Source of the DNA: Gelidibacter sp038243395
Lineage (GTDB): Bacteria > Bacteroidota > Bacteroidia > Flavobacteriales > Flavobacteriaceae
Length of the DNA stretch: 64,000 nt
Assembly: GCA_038243395.1 (NCBI GenBank)
Contig: JBBSRC010000006.1
Span: forward strand, 1 to 64,000
Direction: 5' to 3'
The position numbers were made by a program, and so were the translations under genes. Positions 52,564 through 59,789 of the stretch are shown piece after piece; the first letter of the stretch is position 1, and each line of letters starts with the position of its first letter. Under the pieces are notes generated by a model. The model was given only the letters and a program-made list of their open reading frames with translations, made no database searches and was not told the origin of the DNA.

Positions 52564-54033
52564 ATGAACATTACTAATAAAAAAGTCCACTCCGTTGGAG
52601 AGGATTTAGGAGAGGCTAAACAAAACATACTCATCATCGGCGCAGGACTTTGCGGTAGCCTCCTTGCATTACGCTTAGGACAACGTGGTTATAATGTGAC
52701 CGTTTACGAGATGCGTCCAGATTTACGAAAAGTAGAAATCAGTGCTGGCCGATCCATCAATTTAGCGCTTTCCGATAGAGGCATCAAAGCCATGAAACTG
52801 GTTGGTATCGAAGATAAAGTCAGAGAGTTATGCATCCCCATGAATGGTCGCATGTTGCATGATGTGGAAGGCAATATGGTCATGGCACCTTACAGCGGTC
52901 GCGCACATGAATACATCAACTCCGTTTCTCGTGGACAGTTGAATGCCTTATTGATGGATGAAGCCGAAAAACATGAGAATGTCAAAATTCATTTCAATAA
53001 AAAATGTGAATCAGTCGATTTTGAGAAAACTACAGTTTTATTTAGAGATCATGAATCCACAGCCGAATTCGTAGAAGATGCGGATATTATTATCGCTACA
53101 GATGGAGCGGGTTCAGCAATGCGACAGAGTTATTTTTTGAGTAAAAAGTTTCTTTTTAGTTTTTCACAAGATTGGTTATCGCATGGCTATAAAGAATTAA
53201 GCTTTCATCCGAATGACAATGGCGGTTACAAAACTTATAAAAATGCGTTGCACATTTGGGGACGTGATAGTTTTATGTTAATTGCCTTACCGAATTTGGA
53301 TGGTAGTTTCACGGTAACCTTATTTTTAAGTTATGAAGACGGCGAATACAATTTCAACAATCTGACTACTCCAGAAAAAGTGGTCGAATTTTTCCAAAAG
53401 TACTTCAAGGATGCTTTGGAATTGATGCCAAATCTTGTTGATGATTTCTTTACCAATCCAACATCGCCTTTAGGAACTGTAAAATGTTCGCCTTGGCATT
53501 ATAAAGGCAACACCCTTTTAATGGGAGATGCTGCACATGCGATTGTACCTTTTTATGGGCAAGGCATGAATGCTTCTTTTGAAGATGTGGTAATATTTGA
53601 TAAAGTTCTGGATGAAGTTCAACGAGATCTACCTAACGGCAAGGCAGATTGGGAAACGATTTTTAAAGTCTATGAACTGCAACGTAAACAAGACACCGAT
53701 GCGATTGCTGATTTATCAATCGACAATTTCCATGAAATGAAAGACCACGTCAACAATGCTATCTTTAGAGAAAAACGAAACTTGGAAATGGCATTGGAAA
53801 AGAATTTTCCAAATGATTATTCTTCAAAATATTCATTGGTTACCTTTAATGAAGAAATAGGCTACAAAGAGGCGATGTTGAGAGGTCGTGCACAAGATAA
53901 GGCTATCTTGAACATGTTGGCGGATAAAAAAATTGATCTTCATGATGATTTAAAAATCAATTTAGAGAACGTAAAAATAACCACCGAAAAAATTTTGGAT
54001 GATGACCGCGTGGCGAAAAATTTTAAGCATTAA
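52564..54033 (+). CDS. kmo: Kynurenine 3-monooxygenase with a repeat-derived N-terminus
   Basis: 489 residues. FAD-binding motif ILIIGAGLCGSLLALRLG (starting at about residue 22), RSINLALSDRGIKAM, and the second FAD motif LLMGDAAHAIVPFYGQGMNASFED. The C-terminal part (about 400-489) is membrane-associating in KMO proteins. Hydroxylates kynurenine at position 3 with NADPH and O2. Residues about 8-18 (VHSVGEDLGEA) are encoded by a palindromic repeat (52585-52615), so the protein starts with about 20 residues foreign to the family. Confidence 0.95.
   Translation: MNITNKKVHSVGEDLGEAKQNILIIGAGLCGSLLALRLGQRGYNVTVYEMRPDLRKVEISAGRSINLALSDRGIKAMKLVGIEDKVRELCIPMNGRMLHDVEGNMVMAPYSGRAHEYINSVSRGQLNALLMDEAEKHENVKIHFNKKCESVDFEKTTVLFRDHESTAEFVEDADIIIATDGAGSAMRQSYFLSKKFLFSFSQDWLSHGYKELSFHPNDNGGYKTYKNALHIWGRDSFMLIALPNLDGSFTVTLFLSYEDGEYNFNNLTTPEKVVEFFQKYFKDALELMPNLVDDFFTNPTSPLGTVKCSPWHYKGNTLLMGDAAHAIVPFYGQGMNASFEDVVIFDKVLDEVQRDLPNGKADWETIFKVYELQRKQDTDAIADLSIDNFHEMKDHVNNAIFREKRNLEMALEKNFPNDYSSKYSLVTFNEEIGYKEAMLRGRAQDKAILNMLADKKIDLHDDLKINLENVKITTEKILDDDRVAKNFKH
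52585..52615. repeat. In-frame CTCC...GGAG repeat at the kmo 5' end
   Basis: GTCCACTCCGTTGGAGAGGATTTAGGAGAGGC: hairpin CTCC-gtt-GGAG plus trailer TTTAGGAGAGGC. It compares directly with 21191-21220 in trpF (CTCTCCTTCGGAGAGGGCTGGGGTGAGG) and 58282-58311 in the ACMSD gene. Confidence 0.72.
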
Positions 54034-54036
54034 TCA

Positions 54037-54066
54037 GACCTCACAGGTTTGAAAACCTGTGAGGTC
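54037..54066. repeat. GACCTCACAGG palindrome between kmo and ridA
   Basis: GACCTCACAGGTTTg/AAAACCTGTGAGGTC: 14-base perfect arms with almost no loop, four bases after the kmo stop. Same element as at 49805-49835. It could terminate or attenuate transcription within the operon, or stabilise mRNA ends. Confidence 0.75.
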
Positions 54067-54095
54067 TTGACAACAACTTGTAAGATTTAAAAAAG

Positions 54096-54545
54096 ATGAG
54101 TAAAGAAAAAACTGAGATTCCTACCAATGCAGGCACTGGTGTTAAATCAAGAGGTGCCTATCCTGCCACAAAGCGTGTTGGCGATTTCATATACGTGTCC
54201 GGAACCAGTTCACGTCGTGCAGACAACACCATTGCAGGAGTTGACATCATTGACGATTTAGGTACCAAACATTTGAATGCCGAAGTCCAAACCCGCGAGG
54301 TCATTAAAAATATTGAAACAAATCTCGCTAAAGAAGGTGCGACTTTAAAAGATGTTGTGGATGTCACTTCTTTTTTGGTAAATATGAATGATTTTGCAGG
54401 TTACAATAAAGCATACGCCGAGTTTTTCGATAAAGAAACAGGGCCAACACGGACTACTGTAGCGGTGCATCAATTGCCACATCCTGATTTAGTGGTGGAG
54501 ATTAAGGTTGTCGCATTCCTGCGGAAGCAAGAGTCTCCTCATTAA
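54096..54545 (+). CDS. RidA family protein, probable 2-aminomuconate deaminase, with repeat-derived C-terminus
   Basis: 149 residues. RidA/YjgF fold: RGAYPATKRVGDFIYVSGTSSRRADN, LNAEVQTREVIKNIETNL, VDVTSFLVNMNDFAGYNKAYAEFF, GPTRTTVAVHQLPHPDLVVEIKVVAF. Members in kynurenine operons deaminate 2-aminomuconate, which fits its place before the semialdehyde dehydrogenase gene. The last ten residues (AFLRKQESPH) come from an ATTCCTGCGGAAGCA-type repeat (54513-54545) that also carries the stop codon. Confidence 0.88.
   Translation: MSKEKTEIPTNAGTGVKSRGAYPATKRVGDFIYVSGTSSRRADNTIAGVDIIDDLGTKHLNAEVQTREVIKNIETNLAKEGATLKDVVDVTSFLVNMNDFAGYNKAYAEFFDKETGPTRTTVAVHQLPHPDLVVEIKVVAFLRKQESPH
54513..54545. repeat. 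ATTCCTGC repeat forming the ridA 3' end
   Basis: GCATTCCTGCGGAAGCAAGAGTCTCC: one arm of the ATTCCTGC...GCAGGAAT repeat family, read as AFLRKQESPH and ending in the ridA stop. Confidence 0.6.
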
Positions 54546-54675
54546 AAGATTAGTTTTGAATCTAAGCATCATTTAGACTTTTAAGTCTCTAATCGAAAGG
54601 TGGGTTGCAAACAGAACTATTGTAAATAAAACGCTTAGAATAACAAGATTTTAATAAAATTCTAAAAGTATATAC

Positions 54676-54718
54676 ACCTTTCAGTCCCGAAGCTTTGGGA
54701 TTAGAAACCTGAAAGGTT
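54676..54718. repeat. Nested CCTTTCAG/CTGAAAGG palindrome
   Basis: CCTTTCAG...TCCCGAAGC/TTTGGGA...CTGAAAGG: an outer pair of 8-base arms enclosing an inner hairpin, in the gap between ridA and the aldehyde dehydrogenase. Confidence 0.7.
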
Positions 54719-54739
54719 ATAAACAAAATTCGTGAATTC

Positions 54740-56239
54740 GTGGCAAATAGACAAAAACAAGATGAGATTCCTGCCTACCCTTCTACCGAACGGGCAGGCG
54801 CAGGAATACAAAACTACATCAACGGTACATACCACAATCCCACATCTAATGAGTGGTTGGACAATTATTGCCCGGCAACAGGCGAAATTTATGGTCAACT
54901 CCCAAACTCCTGCAAGGAAGATGTTGAGAATGCTTATATAGCTGCAAAATCAGCATTTCCTACTTGGTCACAAACCACTTTGGAAGAACGCAGTAGAATC
55001 CTTATCAAGATTTCAGAATTATTAGAGGAAAACTTACAACGTTTTGCAGAAGCTGAAAGCAAAGACAACGGTAAACCAGTCTCGTTAGCAAAACAAGTCG
55101 ACATTCCAAGAGCAGCCAGTAACTTCCGTTTCTTTGGAAATGCCATTACACAATTTGCCAGTGAAAGTCACGAAAGTGTAGGTCAAGATGCGATAAATTT
55201 CACTTTGCGACAACCTATTGGGGTGGTTGGGTGTATTTCACCTTGGAATCTTCCACTATATCTGTTTACTTGGAAAATTGCTCCTGCCATTGCCGCAGGA
55301 AACTGTGTTGTGGCTAAGCCAAGCGAAGTCACGCCGATGACAGCTTATCTTTTAGGAGAAATTTGCACAGAAGCAGGCTTGCCAAAAGGCGTGCTTAACA
55401 TTGTCCACGGACTGGGAACGACTACAGGCCAAGCCATCATAGAACACCCTGATATTAAAGCGATTTCGTTTACGGGAGGAACAGCCACAGGCGCTCATAT
55501 TGCCAAAGTTGCTGCCCCGATGTTTAAAAAACTATCTTTGGAATTGGGCGGAAAAAACCCAAATGTCATTTTTGCTGATTGCGATTATGAAGACATGTTG
55601 ACCACAACGGTGCGTTCCTCATTTTCCAATCAAGGTCAGATTTGTTTATGCGGCAGCAGAATTTTTGTTGAAGCATCCATCTATGAAAAATTTAAAAAAG
55701 ATTTTGTTGCCAAAGTAAAAGCCCTCAAAGTTGGACATCCATCTGAAGCATCAACCAATATCGGTGCATTAGTATCCAAACAACATTTGGAGAAAGTGAT
55801 GGACTATATAGAAATTGCTAAGGCAGAGCAAGGTAAAATTCTTTGTGGTGGCAATAAAGTAGATGTAAAAGGTTTCGAGAACGGTTATTACTTGGAACCT
55901 ACCATTATTGAAGTCGCGTCAGATGAATGTCGTGTCAATCAGGAAGAAATATTCGGCCCTGTAGTCACTATCATGCCTTTTGAAAGTGAAGATGAAGTCT
56001 TGGTCATGGCCAACAAAGTCAAATACGGATTGTCAGCAACGCTTTGGACCAACGATTTAAAACGTACAATGCGAATGGCAAATCAATTACAAGTAGGAAT
56101 TGTTTGGGTAAATACGTGGATGATGCGCGATTTAAGAACGCCTTTCGGCGGTATGAAAGCTTCTGGTGTTGGTCGTGAGGGCGGATTTGAAGCATTGAGA
56201 TTTTTTACGGAGGCTAAAAATGTTTGTATAAAGTATTAA
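54740..56239 (+). CDS. Aldehyde dehydrogenase, probable 2-aminomuconate semialdehyde dehydrogenase, with repeat-built N-terminus
   Basis: 499 residues from a GTG at 54740; no in-frame ATG exists near the start, and the only nearby ATG (54762) is in another frame. Family motifs: YINGTYHNPTSNEW, SPWNLPLYLFTWKIAPAIAAGNCVVAKPSE, SFTGGTATG, catalytic Glu in LELGGKNPNV, catalytic Cys in NQGQICLCGSR and EEIFGPVVTIMPF. Oxidises 2-aminomuconate semialdehyde with NAD. Residues about 9-23 (EIPAYPSTERAGAGI) are encoded by a palindromic repeat and the GTG sits in another repeat word (TTCGTGAATTCGTGGCAA), so the start may be improvised. Confidence 0.9.
   Translation: MANRQKQDEIPAYPSTERAGAGIQNYINGTYHNPTSNEWLDNYCPATGEIYGQLPNSCKEDVENAYIAAKSAFPTWSQTTLEERSRILIKISELLEENLQRFAEAESKDNGKPVSLAKQVDIPRAASNFRFFGNAITQFASESHESVGQDAINFTLRQPIGVVGCISPWNLPLYLFTWKIAPAIAAGNCVVAKPSEVTPMTAYLLGEICTEAGLPKGVLNIVHGLGTTTGQAIIEHPDIKAISFTGGTATGAHIAKVAAPMFKKLSLELGGKNPNVIFADCDYEDMLTTTVRSSFSNQGQICLCGSRIFVEASIYEKFKKDFVAKVKALKVGHPSEASTNIGALVSKQHLEKVMDYIEIAKAEQGKILCGGNKVDVKGFENGYYLEPTIIEVASDECRVNQEEIFGPVVTIMPFESEDEVLVMANKVKYGLSATLWTNDLKRTMRMANQLQVGIVWVNTWMMRDLRTPFGGMKASGVGREGGFEALRFFTEAKNVCIKY
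54766..54812. repeat. ATTCCTGCC...GGCAGGCGCAGGAAT repeat in the aldehyde dehydrogenase start
   Basis: ATTCCTGCCTACCC...GAACGGGCAGGCGCAGGAAT: near-perfect inverted arms, in frame, between the GTG start and the conserved YING region. Confidence 0.72.
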
Positions 56240-56245
56240 AATAAT

Positions 56246-56384
56246 CCCACCCCAACGCTTCCAAAGGGAGGGAGTTTGTTCCTGCTAAAATAATATTGGG
56301 AACAAAAAATTTTAGAAATTAAATAATAACAAAACTCTACTTCCCGGTTCAGAGTTCCTCCCCTTTTGGGAGGTTAAGAGGGGG
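56246..56384. repeat. Pair of CCC...GGG palindromic repeats before the SDR gene
   Basis: CCCACCCCAACGCTTCCAAAGGGAGGG (56246-56273) and CCTCCCCTTTTGGGAGGTTAAGAGGGGG (56357-56384) flank an AT-rich spacer. They look like inverted copies of the same repeat. The second ends eight bases before the SDR start codon. Confidence 0.65.
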
Positions 56385-56391
56385 TTTCCAT

Positions 56392-57174
56392 ATGGATTTA
56401 AAACTAAACAATAAATACGCATTAGTTTGCGGAAGTACAGCAGGAATAGGAAAAGCAAGCGCTATAGCGTTAGCTACTGAAGGTGCCAATGTCACTTTGG
56501 TGGCTCGAAATGAAGATAAATTAAAACAGGTTATTGCCGAATTACCTAATTCTGAAAATCACAGTTATATCGTGGCGGACTTTTCAAATCCTGAAAAATT
56601 ACAAAATAAAGTTTCTGAATTCATCCATAAAAATCATGGGTTCCATATTTTGATAAACAACACTGGAGGACCTGCTGGAGGACCAGTATTTGAAGCAAAA
56701 ATTGAGGAATTTGAAAATGCTTTTACCCAACATTTAAAGTGCAATCATGTTTTGGCACAAACCGTCGTTCCATTTATGAAAGCCGAAGGTTATGGACGTA
56801 TTATCAATATCATTTCCACGTCTGTAAAACAACCTTTGGATGGATTGGGCGTTAGCAATACCATTAGAGGCGCGGTTGCCAATTGGAGCAAAACCTTGGC
56901 CAATGAGCTTGGACAATTCGGAATCACAGTTAATAATGTGCTACCAGGAGCTACTGATACGGACCGTCTTTCAGAAATAATCAAAAACAAAGCGGCTAAA
57001 TCTGGCCATAGTGAAGAGAAATCAGCAAACGCGATGAAAAGTGGCGTTCCTGCCCAACGATTTGCAAGACCTGAGGAACTCGCCTTTGCGGTTACTTTTT
57101 TAGCCAGTGAATGCGCGAGTTATATCAACGGGGTTAATCTTCCGGTGGATGGCGGACGTACAAAGAGTTTGTAA
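56392..57174 (+). CDS. Short-chain dehydrogenase/reductase
   Basis: 260 residues. SDR motifs: cofactor loop CGSTAGIGKASAIALA (TGxxxGIG type), NNTGGPAGGP (variant NNAG), catalytic Ser in IINIISTSV, with the usual YxxxK altered to NTIRGAVANWSK (no Tyr at the expected site; Lys kept), and the C-terminal INGVNLPVDGGRTKSL. This pattern is common to a subgroup of SDRs. In the kynurenine operon it could reduce or oxidise a muconate intermediate; the exact step is unknown. Confidence 0.9.
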   Translation: MDLKLNNKYALVCGSTAGIGKASAIALATEGANVTLVARNEDKLKQVIAELPNSENHSYIVADFSNPEKLQNKVSEFIHKNHGFHILINNTGGPAGGPVFEAKIEEFENAFTQHLKCNHVLAQTVVPFMKAEGYGRIINIISTSVKQPLDGLGVSNTIRGAVANWSKTLANELGQFGITVNNVLPGATDTDRLSEIIKNKAAKSGHSEEKSANAMKSGVPAQRFARPEELAFAVTFLASECASYINGVNLPVDGGRTKSL

Positions 57175-57180
57175 AATAAT

Positions 57181-57210
57181 CCCATCCTTAACCCTTCCCG
57201 AAGGGAAGGG
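57181..57210. repeat. CCCTTCCCGAAGGGAAGGG palindromic repeat after the SDR gene
   Basis: CTTAACCCTTCCCGAAGGGAAGGG begins six bases after the SDR stop; stem CCCTTCC/GGAAGGG. Same family as 52499-52524. Confidence 0.65.
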
Positions 57211-57329
57211 AACTGTTGTGCGGAGCTATGTTTAATATTTTTTTGAAAATAAACCTCAGTGGTTTCTACCTGTCCGTCGAAGCTTCAGCATAGGAGGAAA
57301 ACTTGCGAGGTCTTCTTATATGCCGTGAC

Positions 57330-57404
57330 TTTTTGGATAGTGAATTTGCTAGCTATATTATCGGGGTTATTCTTCTTATAGATGGTGGATGCACTAAATC
57401 TTAA
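57330..57404 (+). pseudogene. Duplicated 3'-end fragment of the SDR gene
   Basis: The frame reads FLDSEFASYIIGVILLIDGG then CTKS-stop, against FLASECASYINGVNLPVDGG then RTKSL at the end of the intact SDR 155 bases upstream. About 18 of 24 residues agree and the stop is in almost the same place. No other part of the gene is found, so this is a decayed tail from a tandem duplication or a recombination scar. The rest of 57175-57649 has no gene. Confidence 0.75.
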
Positions 57405-57649
57405 TATTTTAAAGAATTTAAACAAAGACTAAAGACTAAACCCTTTTTAGTCTACTGCATTATACTTAATTTTAAAAGCGAAATCTGCGTTAAGGATTGT
57501 AGCGGCATCCTTTTTATGTAGCGTTTAAAAACTAGACAAACACAGGACACTTTGAAGGCGTTTAGTTGTTAAAGTAAACCTGAAATTTGCACATAAAAAG
57601 ATACAGCGAAAAGCCTGACCTGAAAGGGAACGCCCAAAAAAACAAAACT

Positions 57650-58180
57650 ATGAACTTAGTATCTCCCATAAATTTCAAGGAATGGATTGAAGAAAATCGT
57701 CATTTGTTAAAACCTCCTGTAGGAAATAAAGTGGTTTGGCAAGATGGCGACTTTATTGTAATGGTTGTAGGGGGACCAAATAATAGAAAAGATTACCACT
57801 ACAACGAAACACCAGAGTTTTTCTATCAGATTGAAGGCGATATCGTTTTGAAAATCATTGATAACGGAACGCCAAAAGATGTTCATATTAAGGAAGGAGA
57901 GATATATTTGCTACCTCCAAAAGTACCGCATTCTCCACAACGTGGTGCAAATACCGTCGGTTTGGTCATTGAATATAAAAGACCTGAGGGGATGCGCGAT
58001 GCACTGCTTTGGTTTTGTGAAAATTGCACCACGCAATTATACGAGGAGGATTTTACGGTTGAAAATATCGAAACGGATATGCCAAAAATATTTGACAGCT
58101 ATTACAGTGACAGTGACAAACGCAAATGTCCTAACTGTGGCGAACTGATGGAGCCTCCGAAGAAGGTTAAGATTGATTAA
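57650..58180 (+). CDS. haaO: 3-hydroxyanthranilate 3,4-dioxygenase
   Basis: 176 residues from ATG 57650 (a TTG 21 codons upstream would add unconserved residues). Cupin with metal ligands in KDYHYNETPEFFYQIEGDIVL (His, Glu) and PPKVPHSPQR (His), and a C-terminal rubredoxin-like knuckle formed by CENC and CPNCGE, as in the bacterial enzyme with a second metal site. Opens 3-hydroxyanthranilate to 2-amino-3-carboxymuconate semialdehyde, the substrate of the next gene product. Confidence 0.96.
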   Translation: MNLVSPINFKEWIEENRHLLKPPVGNKVVWQDGDFIVMVVGGPNNRKDYHYNETPEFFYQIEGDIVLKIIDNGTPKDVHIKEGEIYLLPPKVPHSPQRGANTVGLVIEYKRPEGMRDALLWFCENCTTQLYEEDFTVENIETDMPKIFDSYYSDSDKRKCPNCGELMEPPKKVKID

Positions 58181-58260
58181 AAGCCCCATTGTCCTTTGGA
58201 CATTTAACTTCGTTGAATCTTCGATTTCCCTTAAGGGAAAACAAAATACATACAGAGAAC

Positions 58261-59391
58261 ATGAATGATAAACACAATAAGTCTCTCCCTTCAGGAAAGT
58301 TAGAGAGGGCTCGCAAATTAAGAATCAACGGCCACTCGCACCTTCTACCCTATCCGGAAGAAATTCCGCAATTCATGAAAGACAAAGAAATTTTCTGGGT
58401 GGATAAGGACCGGAAATTTATGCTTCAAAAAGATTGGAGCCGTCCTGTGACGGATTCAAGTTTCTTTCTGGATGATAAGTTGGCTTGGATGGAGCGTTTT
58501 AAAATTGATCATGCAGTTGTATTAAACCTGTCACAATTGTATGGTAACGGTTTGCGTGTAGAGGAAATGAAGCAGGCTTTACGTTTTCAAAATGATTTTA
58601 ATGCAAAAATCCAAAGAGAAAATCCGAGTAAATTTACATGTGGATTCGTGGTTCATCCCGGATTTGTGAGAGGCGCTTGTTGGGAAATTCAACGTTGTGT
58701 AGAAGAATTGGGGATGCAATTATTGTGTTTGCCCACCCACTATATGGATACTATTGGAACGTGGCGCTGTATCTTTGATGAAGAAAATGAACCTATTTTT
58801 GAATTGGCCAATAAATATAATCTAGCCGTTGAAATCCATCCCTATGATGGCGAAAAATTTATAAAGTTAGAAAACACGTCTTGGCGTTTCCATCTGATTT
58901 GGATGTTGGCCCAATGTGCTGATGCTTATCATTTTTTAACCTTAAATGGCTACCAGGACAAATATCCAAATATGCGTACGTGTTTCGCACATGGCGGTCA
59001 GTTGGCACAAATTAATTTAGGACGACGCATTCAAGGATTTGATGGCAGACCAGATTTATTTGTTGGTAAAAGCCACCCAAGAAAAGCCGTTGGCCATAAA
59101 AATATTTTCTTTGACACCTTAGTGCATGATACTGGAGGCTTGCAACTTTTGATAAAAAATCAAGGCTATAAACAAGTCATAATGGGTCTGGATGATCCGT
59201 ATCCACTAGGGGAAATGGAAAGCGCACAACAATCTTCATACCCCGGAAAAATCTTGGATTTAGCCATGGAACGGGAAATTATTACTGAGAAAGAGCATGA
59301 TGCCATTTGGGAAGATAATGTAATCCGATGGTTGTGTGGGGATGATGAAGTGGCAAAAGATAAATTAATCAATAGAATTTTAGGAAATTAA
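58261..59391 (+). CDS. 2-amino-3-carboxymuconate 6-semialdehyde decarboxylase (ACMSD), repeat-derived N-terminus
   Basis: 376 residues from ATG 58261. Amidohydrolase-2 fold: metal-binding HSH in RINGHSHLLPYPEE (about residues 24-26), HPGF, EIHPYDG, FAHGG and Asp in MGLDDPYPLGE. Decarboxylates ACMS to 2-aminomuconate semialdehyde. The N-terminal residues about 8-17 (SLPSGKLERA) come from a CTCTCC...GGAGAG type repeat (58282-58311); the first ATG is otherwise convincing. Overlaps the PH-domain gene by one base (TAATG). Confidence 0.94.
   Translation: MNDKHNKSLPSGKLERARKLRINGHSHLLPYPEEIPQFMKDKEIFWVDKDRKFMLQKDWSRPVTDSSFFLDDKLAWMERFKIDHAVVLNLSQLYGNGLRVEEMKQALRFQNDFNAKIQRENPSKFTCGFVVHPGFVRGACWEIQRCVEELGMQLLCLPTHYMDTIGTWRCIFDEENEPIFELANKYNLAVEIHPYDGEKFIKLENTSWRFHLIWMLAQCADAYHFLTLNGYQDKYPNMRTCFAHGGQLAQINLGRRIQGFDGRPDLFVGKSHPRKAVGHKNIFFDTLVHDTGGLQLLIKNQGYKQVIMGLDDPYPLGEMESAQQSSYPGKILDLAMEREIITEKEHDAIWEDNVIRWLCGDDEVAKDKLINRILGN
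58282..58311. repeat. In-frame CTCTCCC...GAGAGGG repeat at the ACMSD 5' end
   Basis: TCTCTCCCTTCAGGAAAGTTAGAGAGGGC: degenerate copy of the same repeat family found in trpF and kmo, read in frame as LPSGKLERA. Confidence 0.65.
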
Positions 59392-59789
59392 TGAAGTCAG
59401 TACATCAATTTAAATATTCAAGGAAACAACTTCGTTCAACGCTATTATCTGGCATTTTATGGTTTCTCATTTTTGGTTTTTATTTCTTTTTTAGGACGGA
59501 GAGTTATTTTGGCTATGGCTATTTAGCCATTGGCATTGGCTTTCTTGGATCGTATATTTACAAGAAAGCACTCCATTATGCTACTTTAAAAAATGGGATT
59601 CTTACTAAAAATAATCTTCTTCCAAAACGCATCAATCTGGATCAAATTACCGATGTCACTTATTTTTCTGGGAAGTATAAATTAATAACCCAAGATTCAG
59701 AGATGATTATTAATACGATGGTACTTGAAAAAAATTCACTTGAAGATTTAAAACAAATTATAAAACAATTAAACATCTCAAAATCATGA
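59391..59789 (+). CDS. PH-domain-like membrane protein
   Basis: 132 residues. Two transmembrane helices (about 17-34 and 40-58) precede a short bacterial PH-like domain (ALHYATLKNGILTKNNLLPKRINLDQITDVTYF...). Function unknown. It is translationally coupled on both sides, overlapping ACMSD by one base and the O-methyltransferase by four (ATGA), which places it in the kynurenine operon. Confidence 0.82.
   Translation: MKSVHQFKYSRKQLRSTLLSGILWFLIFGFYFFFRTESYFGYGYLAIGIGFLGSYIYKKALHYATLKNGILTKNNLLPKRINLDQITDVTYFSGKYKLITQDSEMIINTMVLEKNSLEDLKQIIKQLNISKS

Noticed and set aside
54732..54941. Alternative frame at the aldehyde dehydrogenase start containing an ATG (54762)
   Set aside because: It is out of frame with the conserved domain and ends shortly afterwards; only useful as a sign that the start was rebuilt.
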